Of a stretch of DNA of 64,000 bases, positions 11,224 through 23,161 are shown in pieces. Below the pieces are notes generated by a model that did not search any database, was not told the DNA's origin, and worked only from the letters and a program-made list of their open reading frames with translations. The translations under genes were made by a program, and so were the position numbers. How positions within the stretch are numbered: position 1 is the first letter of the stretch; each line of letters starts with the position of its first letter. Source of the stretch: Thereva unica (Eukaryota; Arthropoda; Insecta; Diptera; Therevidae); contig OX465281.1 of NCBI GenBank assembly GCA_949987705.1, forward strand, positions 82,054,543 through 82,118,542, read 5' to 3'.

Positions 11224-11300
11224 TGTATTTTTTATGTGGCAGTGCTAAGCTCAGGAGTCACCCTTTGTACTACTAGTCCGTCATGTCATCGGCCATTAGT
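11224..11300 (-). repeat. LINE-A 3' terminus
   Basis: The blocks TTTTTATGTGGCA, TAAGCT(C/T)AGGA, and GTCACCCTTTGT followed by CCGTCATG are shared with 22487-22560 and in part with 13455-13500 and 40845-40900. Read on the reverse strand they form the non-coding 3' end of LINE-A. The copy is cut off before any coding region. Confidence 0.55.
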
Positions 11301-11408
11301 TAAACTTCATCCACTGTCAAGGGTGGAGACTTTGGTTTGTTAGACATACAAGCCAGCAGATCTTTTCGATCTGAAGCCGAACTGATTGCCGTTCAATACT
11401 TGGTTGGG

Positions 11409-11515
11409 CTAAGGTTTAGCCAAAGGTGAGGCATATTTTCAAAAATCTTTGGGGAATGTTTTCAGGACCAGTGCTCTCTGAGACACCTATACGCTTGGCG
11501 TGTCCTAATGAAAAC
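11409..11515 (-). pseudogene. LINE-A fragment spanning the start of RT
   Basis: The sequence aligns with 4617-4740 in LINE-A copy 2. Shared blocks are AGGTTTAGCCAAAGGT, a GGACC block that corresponds to the GPDN motif, GAGACACCTATACGC (against GAGGCACCTGTACAC) and GAAAACTC. A short internal deletion removes the part encoding the conserved LDANKST-like stretch. It is oriented on the reverse strand like the neighbouring LINE-A 3' terminus. Confidence 0.6.
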
Positions 11516-11659
11516 TCTGTGGTATTGTGCAATGATAGAACGAAATAGCGTCATTTAGAAGATAAGATACGAGCATATTATTATATAATTTTTGATATAA
11601 AGAATATATCAATAATCGTAGAAAGAAAGTTTTAAGAAATTTGCAGAAGAAATTAGATC

Positions 11660-13310
11660 TATGCTGGGTGAAAGAGGCGAAAGACAAAAAAACTCAACTT
11701 TTGCTCAAACAAAAGATTTGCTAAATGACAGTGCATTAACGACGACAACCTTGAGAGAAGAGGAAGTAGGGAACTTAGAACAAAAGATGCAAGTAAGGAA
11801 AAAGAAGACGAAATAAAGAGATTACTCCGAAGCAGAGCGGCAGAACTCAATCCAACTATATCTAACTATAGTGTAGATAAATGGGCGGAAAACTAGAGAA
11901 CATTGTAAAGTTTTTGGGGTGAACTGATCTCTAAAACCTTATATACAGTCGGCGACTTCTCAAAGACACGGCTAAACTAGCAATAAGAATACATTTAACT
12001 GGTTGAGATTGCTCTTAAATAACTTTTAAAAGATGAATTTAGTGAGAAATGTTGTGCCGCAGAAACATTCATTGACGGCTGATGTTAGAAAACAAAACAG
12101 AGATGAAGATGTCCAACTGTATTAGCTTAAAATGCGTGAATTGGCGGCAAGAGGGAAGATTGATGAAGGCACGCTGATATACTATGTCATAGGTGGGATA
12201 CAAGGCTCCCAACACAACAAAAATCTAGGTAGTCTATGGTGCAAAGAAGATCCAAAACGAAAATAGAGGGCTTTAAAGTATATAAATGAACTGAACACCG
12301 AATGAACGAAAAAGTTTGCCTGCTTCAATAGTGGTGGCAAAGTACACAAAGGGTCAGGGTGTAAAGAAAAAACAGTGGTCAAAGTGTTTGTTCAGAATTC
12401 GGACAGAAGGCTCCGAAATTTCCACGAAATAAAACGGTTTACTTAGCTAGTTCACATAAAACAAAAGATTACACCCAGGACTTAATAGTGAACGGATGGA
12501 ATACTAAAGGACTTATAGATACTGGAAGTGAAGTAACTGCTAGGAAAGTAGCGGAATATAGACAAATGGGTTTGCCAAAGTTGTGCGATCCACCTGAATC
12601 CATCAAAAGGTTGTCACAGGAATGACATTGGGATACTTTGCCGAAAGAATTGAAATAGACAAAGAACAATACCTTGCAAAGATTCAAGTAGTTCCAAACG
12701 AATGCAAGCCACATTAATAGTGGGAATAGACATCTTAGATCAAGTGAAAATACGTGTTAGCGAAGGAAGATTGCAGGTGAAACCAATTGACAGTGAGTTT
12801 CATACACGAATAAGTTGGAAATAAGGCCTATAAAAATGTTGTAGTGGAATTGACAGAGAATTACTTACCTAAAGCCGATGTGAAACCAACATTAGAAAGA
12901 AACATAGTATTAAAGAGCGTCACACCGACCAGCACTACATTTAGAAAAATAGTTGACGATCAAATAGGTGAATGGCTGAAAATTCCATCATAAGAAATAC
13001 ATAAGCGAATTCTACGCCAGCCCCATCGTGCTGGTAAATAAAAAGGAATCCAAATGATGTGTAGTTTACAGAAGAATTAATATTGTATTCAAAGACAGAT
13101 ATCCCCTTCACAACGGTCCACTAAGGGCTGCTACGAGCACCATTTGGACTATATACCTCACCAGCGGTGTTTCAGAAATTCATTAACCAGCTTTTTATCG
13201 ACGATGTCGTGGTCTTAGCACAAGATGAAGAAAAACTATGCACCGACTGAAGCAAGTCTTAAATGTGGCCCAGGAAAATGAACTGAAATTAAATGGAAAA
13301 AATGTACCAC
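11660..13310 (+). pseudogene. Ty3/gypsy retrotransposon relic: gag, protease, RT
   Basis: Degenerate Gag-Pol blocks run left to right. A capsid-like stretch contains KMRELAARGKIDEGTLIYY (about 12131-12187). A zinc-knuckle box (12321-12362) has spacing C-x2-S-x4-H-x4-C, so its second Cys is now Ser. The retroviral-type aspartic protease active site LIDTGSEVT has DTGS at 12518-12529. RT blocks are SPIVLVNKKES, then PFGLYTSPAVFQKFINQ, then the catalytic F-I-D-D at 13194-13205. Many stops and frameshifts interrupt it, and the RT palm has lost the stretch between the DYRRIN-like block and PFGLY. I see no integrase, envelope gene or LTR. It is non-functional. Confidence 0.75.
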
Positions 13311-13344
13311 GATTTAGTATCTATAATACGAAATACCCGCCTTT

Positions 13345-13439
13345 ATTATTAGGTGTCGTCCATTAATTAGGTGAGGCGTTTAGGACCCTACTCTCATTCA
13401 AACTTACGTAGGGGAGAGGGGAAAGGAGTTGCGGCAATA
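13345..13439. repeat. GTCGTCCATTAATTA-type dispersed repeat (partner at 42490-42600)
   Basis: The block GTCGTCCATTAATTAGGTGA followed by GGCGTTTAGG and then a purine-rich GGGGAGAGGGG run matches GGTCGTCTATAAATTACATG, TGCGTTTAGGGG and G-rich sequence at 42495-42560. This pattern recurs in insect genomes at transposon ends, but I cannot name the family from memory with confidence. Confidence 0.45.
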
Positions 13440-13985
13440 TCAAGCAACCAAACTTAGGAGTCACCCTTTGTCCTACCAGTTTGTCTTGACGCTAAGGTCA
13501 TGGTGCAATGTCTAGTCGTAAGCTTGGTTTGAAGAATAGAAGAGAATAGAAAAAGTTAAGGAAATATCGGTGAGCCTTAAGTTTGAGCTCTAAAAAGTTC
13601 AGAAGATTATTCCACAGCCGAATTGTTCTATTCATAAACGAACTTGTTGATCGTATTGTGCCCGAGGGGGTTGGAATGGTCTGAGCGAGGTAGTCTTGTG
13701 TTGCGGGAAAGATATTGTCGTGCAGGCAAGAGATTCTGAATTTCAGTGGAACAGTCGCGCTGTTATATTCCTACGATGGCTTAATGGATGTATGCAGTCG
13801 CGGAAGGTGCCATTGCCATCACCAATGATTTTGATGGCACGATTTTGCACGTTGTCGAGCAAGGCAAGGTGGTTGTTGGGGCACCTGCCTAGATATAGGA
13901 ATTGCATTCAAGACGGAGCAGAATGTAGGATTTCAACATTGTATCCAGGGCGGCTGGCTGAAGTAGCATCTCTGAAGAAATCCTT
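13440..13985 (-). pseudogene. LINE-A ORF2 C-terminus and 3' UTR
   Basis: On the reverse strand this encodes the region after RT. There is a leucine-rich stretch ending near ECNSYI, then a GAPTTTLALL-like block in shifted frames, then HPLSHRRNIT (13730-13800) and an NSAVE/WNNL block near 13600-13620. A non-coding 3' end follows, with the shared CACCCTTTGTCCTACCAG block at 13463. Homologous stretches lie at 1735-1957, 22490-22866 and 40845-41215. Multiple frameshifts are present. Confidence 0.65.
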
Positions 13986-14104
13986 GTTTGGCGATTTGAA
14001 ATAAGCGACCATTCCATCCCGTTAGCGGGTCCATTCACGATAGGTTTTGCTGTCAGTTTTCCCACAACTGGCACGAACGTCTAATGAACACCTTCAAGTT
14101 ACTC

Positions 14105-14235
14105 CTAACGTGTTAAGACTTGAGTCGGCCGCTAAGCCGGCTCCAGTCTCATGCCGTGAACAACCCCGAGCACCTTTGAACGCGAGTGTAGCTGGTTTTC
14201 TCGGGTACTTCGCTCCTTGTTTTCCGTTCTAAGGG
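14105..14235. repeat. Dispersed repeat (partner at 42905-42970)
   Basis: The block CGGCTCCAGTCTCATGCCGT followed by GAAC, and then AACGCGAGTGTAGCTGG, recurs with few differences at 42912-42970. Just downstream (14335-14358) AGAAAACTGGGCTAAATTAA also resembles 42636-42656. The same blocks therefore occur near each other in both places, which suggests one larger repeat family. Confidence 0.5.
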
Positions 14236-14599
14236 GATACGGCGTAAATTATCGCCGTGAATTCACGGTGTAAGTGTGGAGCCGCCTTTTCATTCTCTTC
14301 TCCAACTAATATAGGAGGTATATCGATGTTACCGAGAAAACTGGGCTAAATTAAGCCAATCGCCAAAATCACCTCATGGATCTAAAAACAAGAGTAGTCC
14401 TCAAATTTCGGTGCCCAAGTCGGTTAAAGCGATTCAGAGTTTTCTAGAGTTAAGAAAATTTAGAACGAGATATGCAGCCATATCGAAGCCGTTAATAAAC
14501 GATTTCATTTCGGTGAAGAACAAAAAGTAGCTTCCGGATTTGCTGAAAAAACTAGAGTTCAATCCGGCTGTTCTTTACTCTATGATAATTTGTACTGAT

Positions 14600-15163
14600 T
14601 CCTCATTTTTTTAAATGTCCCGGTTGAGGCAATGTATGAAAATTATCCCGTTTTGGATTGGCTGGTACACTCTACGGGTTTAAATCCGGTAGAAGATTTA
14701 TGGAGAATTGTAGTCAGAAAGGTGTATGCTTATGGAAGGCGGTATGAAAATATAGAATCGCTCAAAATAAGCGTTTAACATGCATGGAATTCAATTCCGG
14801 AGGAAATGCTTCAAACATTAGTGGCGAGCATGAGAAGAATTTTCCATTTTATAAAAAACAATGGAGGATTGACCAATTACTAAATAAAGTTAATTTATAG
14901 CAATATGAACCCTTTTTTCTTTATATTTTTTACTGAGCTTAAATAAATTTCGCACTAAAAATGCTTCAAATTGAAATGCTTTTACTTCCGGTATGCATTT
15001 TACCGTTATTAAGAGAGCTAGCGGTATAATTTTCTTACCACTTATTCGCAACCCCTAGATGGGCAACTATGTCAAAATTCAGGTTTCCACAACAAAATGG
15101 GGCTGAGGAAAACGCTCTGAAACATAGAAGTGTTGGGTGAACTTAAATCAATTTCGGGTACTG
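14600..15163 (+). mobile_element. Tc1-like transposon, 3' half
   Basis: From about 14615 to the stop at 14881-14883 the forward strand encodes a Tc1-family transposase C-terminus. It has LDWLVHSTGLNPVEDLW, equivalent to the family's DWPAxSPDLNPIENLW with the last catalytic Glu, then VRKVYAYGRRYENIESLK and a terminal KNNGGLTNY. One internal stop lies near 14778. About 280 bp of untranslated sequence follows to 15163. There the element seems to end in AATTTCGGGTACTG, immediately followed by the TA at 15164-15165 expected for Tc1 insertion. The 5' half and the matching inverted end are absent, so it is a dead fragment. Confidence 0.75.
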
Positions 15164-15165
15164 TA

Positions 15166-17580
15166 TGTACATATGTATGTATAGAAGTATCGAAAACTTA
15201 TATTACTGGATATTTATGATGAAAGTATGTAGCTTTGTTAAACTATGGATACACTTGTGCTTATTAATTTCCTTTCATAATTTTTGTACATTCTGAAACT
15301 TGCGACAGACAAAAATTGCGCTGCGTCTACGTGCTTTTTAGTGTTATTTAGCGAGATATGAGCGCTGATGTGTCATTTTGCATTTGTCCAAAAAAAAAGA
15401 ATTCCGTTTTCCATTTATCGTAAAATCGCGATTTCGAAAGTTTACAAAAAAAAAAAATAATAATAATACAACAACAAACAAACGGAAAAAAATACGCCTT
15501 AATCATTCACAAATTCTTAGATGGGGTTACAAATAATAACCACGTGACATTAAGCTCAGAACTTTGTTTCATGTAGTAATAATTTTTTTTGGGAGCCGAA
15601 AAGCTCGAAAACTTTTTACGATCGCTCCCCGCTAATCTCTTGTGGGAAGCTCTTCTACGAAACGAGTCAGCCTTAAAAAAACTATCAAAAGAAAGATTTC
15701 ACTGATGTCATCGCTTTTGGAATTCAATGTCAAACGTTACCCAATTCGTTTTGTATTCCACGAAATTTCACTTTTTCTTTTCTATTTTAAGCGTGCTTCA
15801 TTGAGTCGGAACGCGAAACAAGCTGCGAAGCGAAGCTTCTAATGCAATACGTTAACATTTACTATTTGAATAATATTTCCCCAATTAAGAATTAAATAAG
15901 GTTAAGGTGATTATCTGTATGATATAAAACACAGACTTGAGAGCACTTTCTTTAATATTCGAGCAAGTGCTGGGCCTATTGTGATAAAGCTCGCGCTTAA
16001 ATTGCCTCCAAAATGCTTCTTATCAGATAGAACGATTGTGTCTATCTCCGCTTTGGGTGTAGCTGTTCTGTGTATGCTTTACAATAAAAATCGACCTTAT
16101 GATAGTGCATAGTAAAGTCTAAGTCCGAAAGCTGTTTTTAAAAATGTTTGGGGGTCGTTGTCGTTGATTGTGTTCTTTTTTTTAAATCCCTGCTATCCTC
16201 CGTGAAAGCTGTTCTCAATGAGAAAGTTCAGCATTTTCGGCCACATGGCAAGCTAGGTCAACAGAGGCCGCCGTAGATATGCGAGCGACGATTTCATCCC
16301 GTTTAAAGTCCATATAGCGGCAATTCGTGTAAATATTAGCAGCGCGTTCAACACAAGGCTGTGTGATCTCCAGACAGCTCCCACTTGTTACGTCACTTAA
16401 TGTCAAAATTATACCGATGAATTCCTACAGGAGAATTATACGTATATTTCATGATAAGCCGATCAATGAATTTAACGCAGTTTTCTTAACATTACAACAC
16501 TCGCCAGATAAATAATAGACCGCGTGAAGAACACGTGGATATCTATGTATATCTGCCAAGATGCGAAGTCTGTTGATCTAAAAGATGTGACGGGAGAACT
16601 TATCTACGGTACACTCAGACGATTAATTTGCCCCCACTTTCAGTAGCAGACGAGATCTCAGTCAGTATTTATATTACTTTTTATTATACTACCACTGATA
16701 TCATTTATGGTTCATTGATAAAGAGATTTGAAGGTCGGCACTTTCTAAAAATTTCGGACCTATTTTTATTTTTGTCTGCAGAATTTTTATTTACTTATTT
16801 CATTAAATTTCATTAATATTTTTTTTGTAATTATCAAAATAATTTAGTAACAAAGCAGCGAGATTGCTTCATTATTTTTTGTATGAAATAATTTTTTCTT
16901 AATAAGAGAGTATTTGTTTTGGTTTGGCGACTTCCACATAAAAAGAGAGAGAGAGGGAGAGTCTTAAGATTACAATTGAACGAAAATTAATCTAAACTAT
17001 CATTATATTAACTTGCATTCATTTGTAAAGAAAAGTGTAACCGGGTTTTAACTGCAATCATATTACCATGGATAATAACAGTGTATATTATCAAAAAGTC
17101 GCTGCCTTGCGCTTGACTTTCTTCCAGTTAGTGTTTGGTAGGAAACGATTATAAAATGAGTTGGTAGAGGTGCCCTTTTTACTTTTGAGCCAGTACAATG
17201 TTATACTACAGATGAGGCGAAGTGCCATTAAAGTGGGCAAAAATAAGCAAATTGGAGTAAGATAGAAAACAAATACCAAAGGGAAGGAATGGTAGTAGAT
17301 CTTTATGCATTTAAGTAGGCAAGAGATGGAGTTTGACGTGGTACATGGTACGCTGGAAATACACGGCAGACAAAAATGCTGAAATATGGCTCCGCGGTCT
17401 GGTGAACCGCTCATGCTAAAAGGTATAACAGATTCAGATTGGCTCACAAGTGAATAGCCTGCTTCCGGATAACGGGCGCTATGTGTACAATTCCGACAGA
17501 AGCGCTGAAAGTAATTCTCAATCCACTGTCATCTCAGACGTTTGATGCTGTGCGTGACTGTTTCAGAATAAGCGAGACTT
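15166..17580. other. No gene recognised
   Basis: Mostly anonymous AT-rich DNA. It includes an A/ATA-rich tract around 15440-15490 and a GA microsatellite at 16941-16961. The open frames on both strands (for example 17091-17447 reverse) show no recognised motif. Confidence 0.35.
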
Positions 17581-17589
17581 ATTTTTTTA

Positions 17590-17967
17590 CATTTCAAAAA
17601 AGATATCCAACTGTGGTTCATTTGGTAGATCATCTCGAAAATTGCCAACCTGTATATTTTTAAACGGATAATGCTGCGGGAATGGCTGAACGCTCACCAT
17701 CCACCACATTGACAAGTTTCTTCGCGATGTGCAAAGCTGATGATTTTGCAAGAACTTTGCTTTACTCTGAAATGCCACGATATTACACTTGGAATCAAAC
17801 TTAAAAAACATTCCAACATCGCAAACAAGAAACATCAGTTGAGTTGAAGTTGAAGGACACCCGAATCTTTTCTGGACGGATCCTTTAGGACAGATTTATA
17901 CAGTACATCTCACCATCGCTGGATGTTTTTATTTACGTTTTTTTATTAGTTAATGTCCGTAGGCCGA
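17590..17967 (+). pseudogene. Helitron helicase-like domain relic
   Basis: The forward strand encodes blocks of the Rep/helicase polyprotein of Helitron rolling-circle transposons. They are PTVVHLVDHLENCQPVYF, then STTLTSFFAMCKADDFARTL with LLYSEMPRYYTWN, then EGHPN and YTVHLTIAGCFYLR before a valine-rich end. The equivalent family order is VHLxxHLENGQxVYF ... TTLTxFFxxCxxDDFAxTLLYxExPxYYTWN ... GRxYTVHPxxxECFYLRLLL. Stops follow PVYF and TWNQT, and frames change after each. This part normally lies between the Rep nuclease and the helicase core. Neither the HUH motif nor a Walker motif is visible, so the piece cannot act. Confidence 0.75.
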
Positions 17968-18985
17968 AATCATTCAAGCTTGAAGAACGAACCCCAATTT
18001 GCGATTGGTCAGGTGCAAAGGATAAATTGTATCAATATTGTCATGCTTCAAAACTTGAAAGAGAAGCACCTGGGATCTACTGTTCCAATGGAAATAGCTT
18101 CACCTGAGTCACTTGGAGCTTATGTGAATGGGAAATCTTCGTTCTCCAAATATTTTGTACAACCATTTTTATTTCGCTATGATGGGTGCAGCGAGGCGCA
18201 GCAGGTTCCAGCTAGTACTATATAATAAGGAAGTCCTGGCAAATAATTAAGAAAACGCTTGTCCGAATTTGTACAGTTTTTTATTTTTTTATATCAAACG
18301 AGTCACCACATAACTTATTTGTTAACATTTTAAATCTTGTTCTTCAGTTCTGGAATTGTTCGAGGTTTATTGGCATACACTTTCACTTTCACAAAAATCC
18401 AAAAATAAAACGAAATAACGAAGCTTTGAGACTGCTAAAAGTCAACATTCCGGTCCCCTTCAATAATTGCATTGTTTCGTAGGTATATGCTGCGCGGTCG
18501 ATTTTGGCATTTTGGTGCAAAACATATCTCTTATGTCTTTGTTATCATTTTACGTATTACAATTACTAGAATCTTAGGAGTGACTAATAGTAAGATCGAT
18601 CCGAGAAAAATTTAGCAAATTTTTTAGATTTTACAGTTACAAATTGCCAGGAATATTGCTTTTTAAGACTTTCTCACTAATAAGATTGGTTAAAGAAATT
18701 GATTTATTTATTATATTTATTTGCCAAACAAGGAACACTTAATTTTAAAACTTATATAAAAAATATATGTAGTTAAAAAAAAAACAAAAAAAAATACGCT
18801 TTTATTTTAAAATGAACTAAAAAGTAAAAAATAATTTTGAATGTAAAGTTGTTATTGCTCCAGCCAATATATGCAAACAATATACCTTTCGAAATGTAAA
18901 AAGCGTCGGGCGCTAACGAAAAGTTCTGATGTTAATTAATTAAGAATATAGGTAAAGAGAACTTTGGCCGCTATATTAAATTTAA
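17968..18985. other. No gene recognised
   Basis: An open frame at 17953-18225 follows the Helitron relic, but its protein shows no similarity I can name. The rest is AT-rich. Confidence 0.35.
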
Positions 18986-18989
18986 ATGG

Positions 18990-19560
18990 CTTCACAACAG
19001 CCTACTGTATTGTACTTGTCTTACAGTTACATTTGATACCCATACCGAGGGCGTTGTAAAGAAAAAAGAAATCCACCATTTTGCGTTGGCCGTCAGTTTG
19101 AATTTGAAGCGAGGCCACACAGCTAATTGTATACTACCTGACATATCCTTGCATTTGGTATCGATGTCGGAGGTCGGGGAACACAACTGCTTGATTCATC
19201 CGCCATTGTGGAACCGCCATGTTGATTTTTTTTTACAAAAAAAGTCAGATAGCATTGACAAGCGAACTATGCATTTGTGCAAAATTTCAAGTTGATAGGT
19301 AATATTTTCTACGTTTTAGCCATCTTGTATTGGCCGCCATTTTGAATTTTGAATGACGCCACATAGCTAATTGTATTATACTTGTCATACCGTTTCATTT
19401 GATAACCATGTCGGAAGTCGGGGAGCACAATTGAGAAATTCGGCCGCCATCTTGGAACCGCCTTCTTGATCGTAAAAAAACAAAATGGTCAGATTGGTTT
19501 GTCACTTGAACTATATATATGTGCAAACTGTCAGCTCAATCGGAGACCGTGAAGTAAGTC
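18990..19560. repeat. Dispersed repeat with two diverged units of about 244 bp
   Basis: Two direct units share ACA(C/T)AGCTAATTGTAT, then CATTTG, ATGTCGGA(G/A)GTCGGGGA(A/G)CACAA, and GGAACCGCC (anchors near 19117 and 19361). Each unit also has a GGCCGCCAT-type block. There is no coding conserved between units. Confidence 0.6.
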
Positions 19561-19657
19561 AAACTCAACTTCCAAAAATTGTTTACATAGTTATGTTGGC
19601 AGTTATAAAGGGTGTATCCCTTCGGTTTCTAAAGCGGCCGGTTGTGGATAGTTTTTG

Positions 19658-19815
19658 GATAGACAAACAACAAATCGTATGGGAGGGGGAAGTCGTAACA
19701 GTTTAGCCGCTAGGGCGTGTAAGGTTTTTTAGAGTTTTTGTAACCCTACGACCTATTTTCTTGAATAAGGTACCAGTGCACGCAGAATACTTCCAACTAT
19801 CTAAAACTGTAAAGT
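19658..19815. repeat. Dispersed repeat, copy 2 (partner at 1251-1428)
   Basis: This is the same block order and orientation as the copy near the window start. The long G run of copy 1 is a short GGGAGGGGGA here. Confidence 0.65.
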
Positions 19816-20735
19816 AAACGTTTTACCCTATCCATTCCAGAGTTATGAGTCATCAAAGTAAAAAAAAATTAACAAAGATATCAAATTCAATTACATTTTT
19901 CTCCAAAAAATACATAGTTAACCAATATTCTAGCGGCTCTTCTTCAACTAAACTTCTGTTGCCGTAGCTACGAGGAGTCGAATGAAACAGAACAATTTGA
20001 TCTGGAAGACTTTCGGCCAAGCACTAATTGGGCGTCCGATCGCACTAGACGCAGCCCTACAGCTTACCTAAACTTTGTTGACGCTTACTTCGAGGCGAAT
20101 AAGGTGTTAAAATATAAAGCGTATAAAAATAAGCAATTCAGTTAGATCGCATCGAGCCAGACTGGGGAACATAAATAGATATGAGTGCTACCTAATTCAT
20201 GAATAAACCGTCACGATTAATTTACTGAGGTTTCGATTTGACAAACACCTTTCCGGATGCGGTCCTTTAATTGGACTTCGGCCTTTCCTGAGTCAGACCA
20301 AATTCGGTCATTTTTTGAATAACTTCATAATATAAGCGATTGCGAAAAGATGGTAGTCGGCAAAATGATCACGACAATAATGTAAGTGCACCGAGCTACG
20401 ACCACCCTCCTCATTCTGGCCACTTTTTTTGGAACAAGTATCTCGAAAGCTACAGACTTCCAATTACTGAATTCTGTAATGTTGCCGCAGCCTTGAGTTT
20501 ATGAAAATGCTCTATATCAAAGAGAAGGTCCCGTCAAGCAGCTCAGTAAACTGAATAATGTGCTGATGAAGTGTGAGTTTTGTACATGATAAGGTGGATG
20601 GCCTAAACCCTAAGAAAAAGACCAATAAGAATTTAGACAAAAGGCTCGCGACTTTAATCAATCGAAAAATAGGATGCCCACAAGGCCATTTATCTAAGTA
20701 CTAACTCAGGGGTAAGCCGAGCAACTACCGAGTGT
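19816..20735. other. No gene recognised
   Basis: No motif, inverted repeat or shared repeat that I can support. Confidence 0.35.
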
Positions 20736-20960
20736 GACACCTGGCAAGTTTTCAAACACTTTTTTAGACATGACACACCTATACTTACCTCATATTTGTC
20801 GCGTGGTACTCACAGAGAACATGAAGGGCAGACTCATGCTCTTCAGGGCAAAGACTGCAGGTGGCCTTCGCTCTTCATATCCGCCGTACGTGGTAATGTA
20901 GATCGCAACTTCCGTTTATTAAGCCACCAAGCGCCTTAGCATCATAATATGTAAGAAAAT
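20736..20960 (-). pseudogene. I-type LINE ORF2 C-terminal fragment with zinc-binding motif
   Basis: The reverse strand reads LINGSCDLHYHVRRI and then CSLCPEEHESALHVLCEY. This matches the end of RNase H-bearing LINE ORF2: a L(T/I)GHCxLxYHL block and a C-x2-C-x8-H-x3-C box. The equivalent part of the I-type LINE in this window is at 50355-50500. A stop separates the two blocks, so it is dead. Sequence to the right (to about 21660) may be more of the same element, but I cannot show it. Confidence 0.6.
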
Positions 20961-22486
20961 AGACCTCTCTTGGCAATCATGTAGGAAGGTAAAGGCGACA
21001 ACTCAGTCTAAAAAATTGCGGACAGGGATACAATTAGCGCTTAAAATGCATCGTTTTATAAGCGAACCTGTGAAACCCTTTAAGTAAGCATCTCAGTGAG
21101 TTAGTTTGGAGTGACTTTATATCCACCTGTCATATTCCTGTATCGGGTTATACTTTGCATTTTAAGTGTGGAATCCAGTATTAAGTCCTGTAAGAAAAAG
21201 TTTGCATGGATAACTCCAAAAAAATAGTCCGTTATCTCTCGGGCTTGTTCATTTCTGCAACTACGACATGGGATTCTCTATCTGGCCACATGTTCCTCAA
21301 TCGGCCAATGAGGTCTTACGATCGACTCGATTCTAGAAATGTCGTTCCGCTGCATCATCAGGAAATAGCGCGTTCTCTGCTGTTTACAGGTAGCTCAAGC
21401 TTTCCTAGTCTTGGCAAATAATGCATAACGCATAATAATGAAATTGAGCTTCGATATTATCCAGCCAAATGGTCCCTCTATCATGCCCAGAAGTAGAGAT
21501 ACTGCCCTGTTGCTACTGCTGTCCTTATCCATCTTCTCCACCCAACAATCTCAAAAGTCTGGCTTTCGGAACCTCAGGGTCGTGCAGCCCCTGCTTGGTG
21601 ACTATTGTTTGATGTATAGATCAAGGAAAGGAATGCAGTCTATGTCCGCGTTCTCTCAGCCCTGAACAAATTCTATAAGCACATAAATTATTTGTTGTAC
21701 GTTAATTACGATATTTGCGAAAAACTGATTTTCTAGATCGAAACTTTTGCAGGCGTACAGTTGGCTTTACCAGCTTTTGAGAAATAATCTGTGAGACCAA
21801 AATAAAAGTAATCCCACTGGAAACTCTTCACGTGGCATTTTTTAAGGGTTTGGTCCTTTTTTGTATAAAGTGACTGGGCTAAATGATTTTCTTTTAGAAT
21901 ATAGCCATTATAAAATTTTACACAATAATTGTTATCCACAAATTTTGCGGTCGTGTTGATCCGGTCGGAAATGGGGCTAGTAGTGGTCGGTAATCGAAAG
22001 TTAGTGTTTAGGTGGTCGAAAGAATGCCCATGCTACCTTCTCGGGGACTTTCATTTATATTTTTTAAAAATATTTCCAATTTAAAGAGAATAATGGCAAG
22101 TTTCTTGGGTTCTACAGACATTTTGGTTTTAAAAGCCTTTCTTACATTAAAACAATTAAATTAGAAAGAAATTCAGAGTATTTCAGTGACTTTACGATAT
22201 CAGTCCACTACCAGAAATATGAGCTATGCATTAAGAGCTGTTTAAGGTACATATACATGCCATTTTTTTCGATCTCTGGGGAGCTTTCTATTGATATAAA
22301 GTTGTCTTCAAGAGAAAATTTAGTAAATTACTTAATTAATATTAAATACGAAAAGCAATCGTTTTTATTTTCGTAAAATACGAAACTTTCCCACCGAACT
22401 ATTATTTTCCCCAAAATTACTAAAAACGCAAGCAATAAATCAAAGTTAAAAATCAATATTTATCTGGCAAGGCCGTCATGATTATT
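20961..22486. other. No gene recognised
   Basis: Open frames near 21206-21665 have slightly higher GC and could be transposon-derived, but no motif supports a call. The sequence from 21960 onward is AT-rich. Confidence 0.3.
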
Positions 22487-22866
22487 TTTATGTGGCATTT
22501 TTAAGCTTAGGAAACTCCTTTTGTTCTACTACCTGTCCGTCTTGGCGTTGGTAACGTCATGGTGCAATTTCATGTAGTACGCTTAGTTCGAGGGTGAGAA
22601 TGGGTTTCATGTTACGAGATGGCAGAAAGGTGGATCGTGAAACAAACGGTGTAGTCACAAATAAGTTTAAGGGCCCTTTTTGCTATTTACCTAACAGCGC
22701 CAAGGAGGTTTTCGAAGCCCCGCCCCGAATAAAGGAGTTGTATTCGAAAAGAGGCTGAATGTAGGATATGTACATTTCAGCACGGGAATCACAATCGGGC
22801 ATTAGAAAACTAAAGGCACTTGGATAATTGTTTGGCCTTTGGCGATTTAACGAATATGTAGACCCC
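22487..22866 (-). pseudogene. LINE-A 3' end, cut by the 2.1-kb inverted-repeat element
   Basis: The 3' terminal block (TTTTTATGTGGCA, AAGCTTAGGA) is followed by the CCGTCTTGGCG and CATGGTGCAA blocks that also occur at 13480-13510. Farther right, TTTGGCGATTT matches 13988-13998. The right end coincides with the target duplication of the element at 22874, so the LINE piece was present before that insertion. Confidence 0.5.
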
Positions 22867-22873
22867 TTCCTTC

Positions 22874-23161
22874 ACGTCCCTGAAGGTAGCGGTGCCGGAT
22901 GAGCAAAAAAGTTTATAAAATATATCAAAATTAAGGGCTCAATATAGGCTAATTAAATGCCATAATATTGAATTTTAGGCTCTTTTGATTTTTTTTAAAA
23001 CAAAGGATCCGCTAGCTAAAGCTTTACTTAGCGGTGTCTCATACCAATCTTCATGTAAAAAAATGTATTTCGTACTAAATGCACTTCAAAAATTATAGGC
23101 TAATTAAAGGCTACTAAACAAATAACATTTTTGCTATAAAAAATGGATTTAACAATTTCTT
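22874..23161 (+). repeat. Left terminal inverted repeat
   Basis: This 288-bp arm matches 24686-24973 in inverted orientation. It contains the motif AGGCTAATTAAA twice (22946-22957 and 23097-23108), plus further AGGCT occurrences, which are candidates for transposase-binding sites. Confidence 0.9.
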
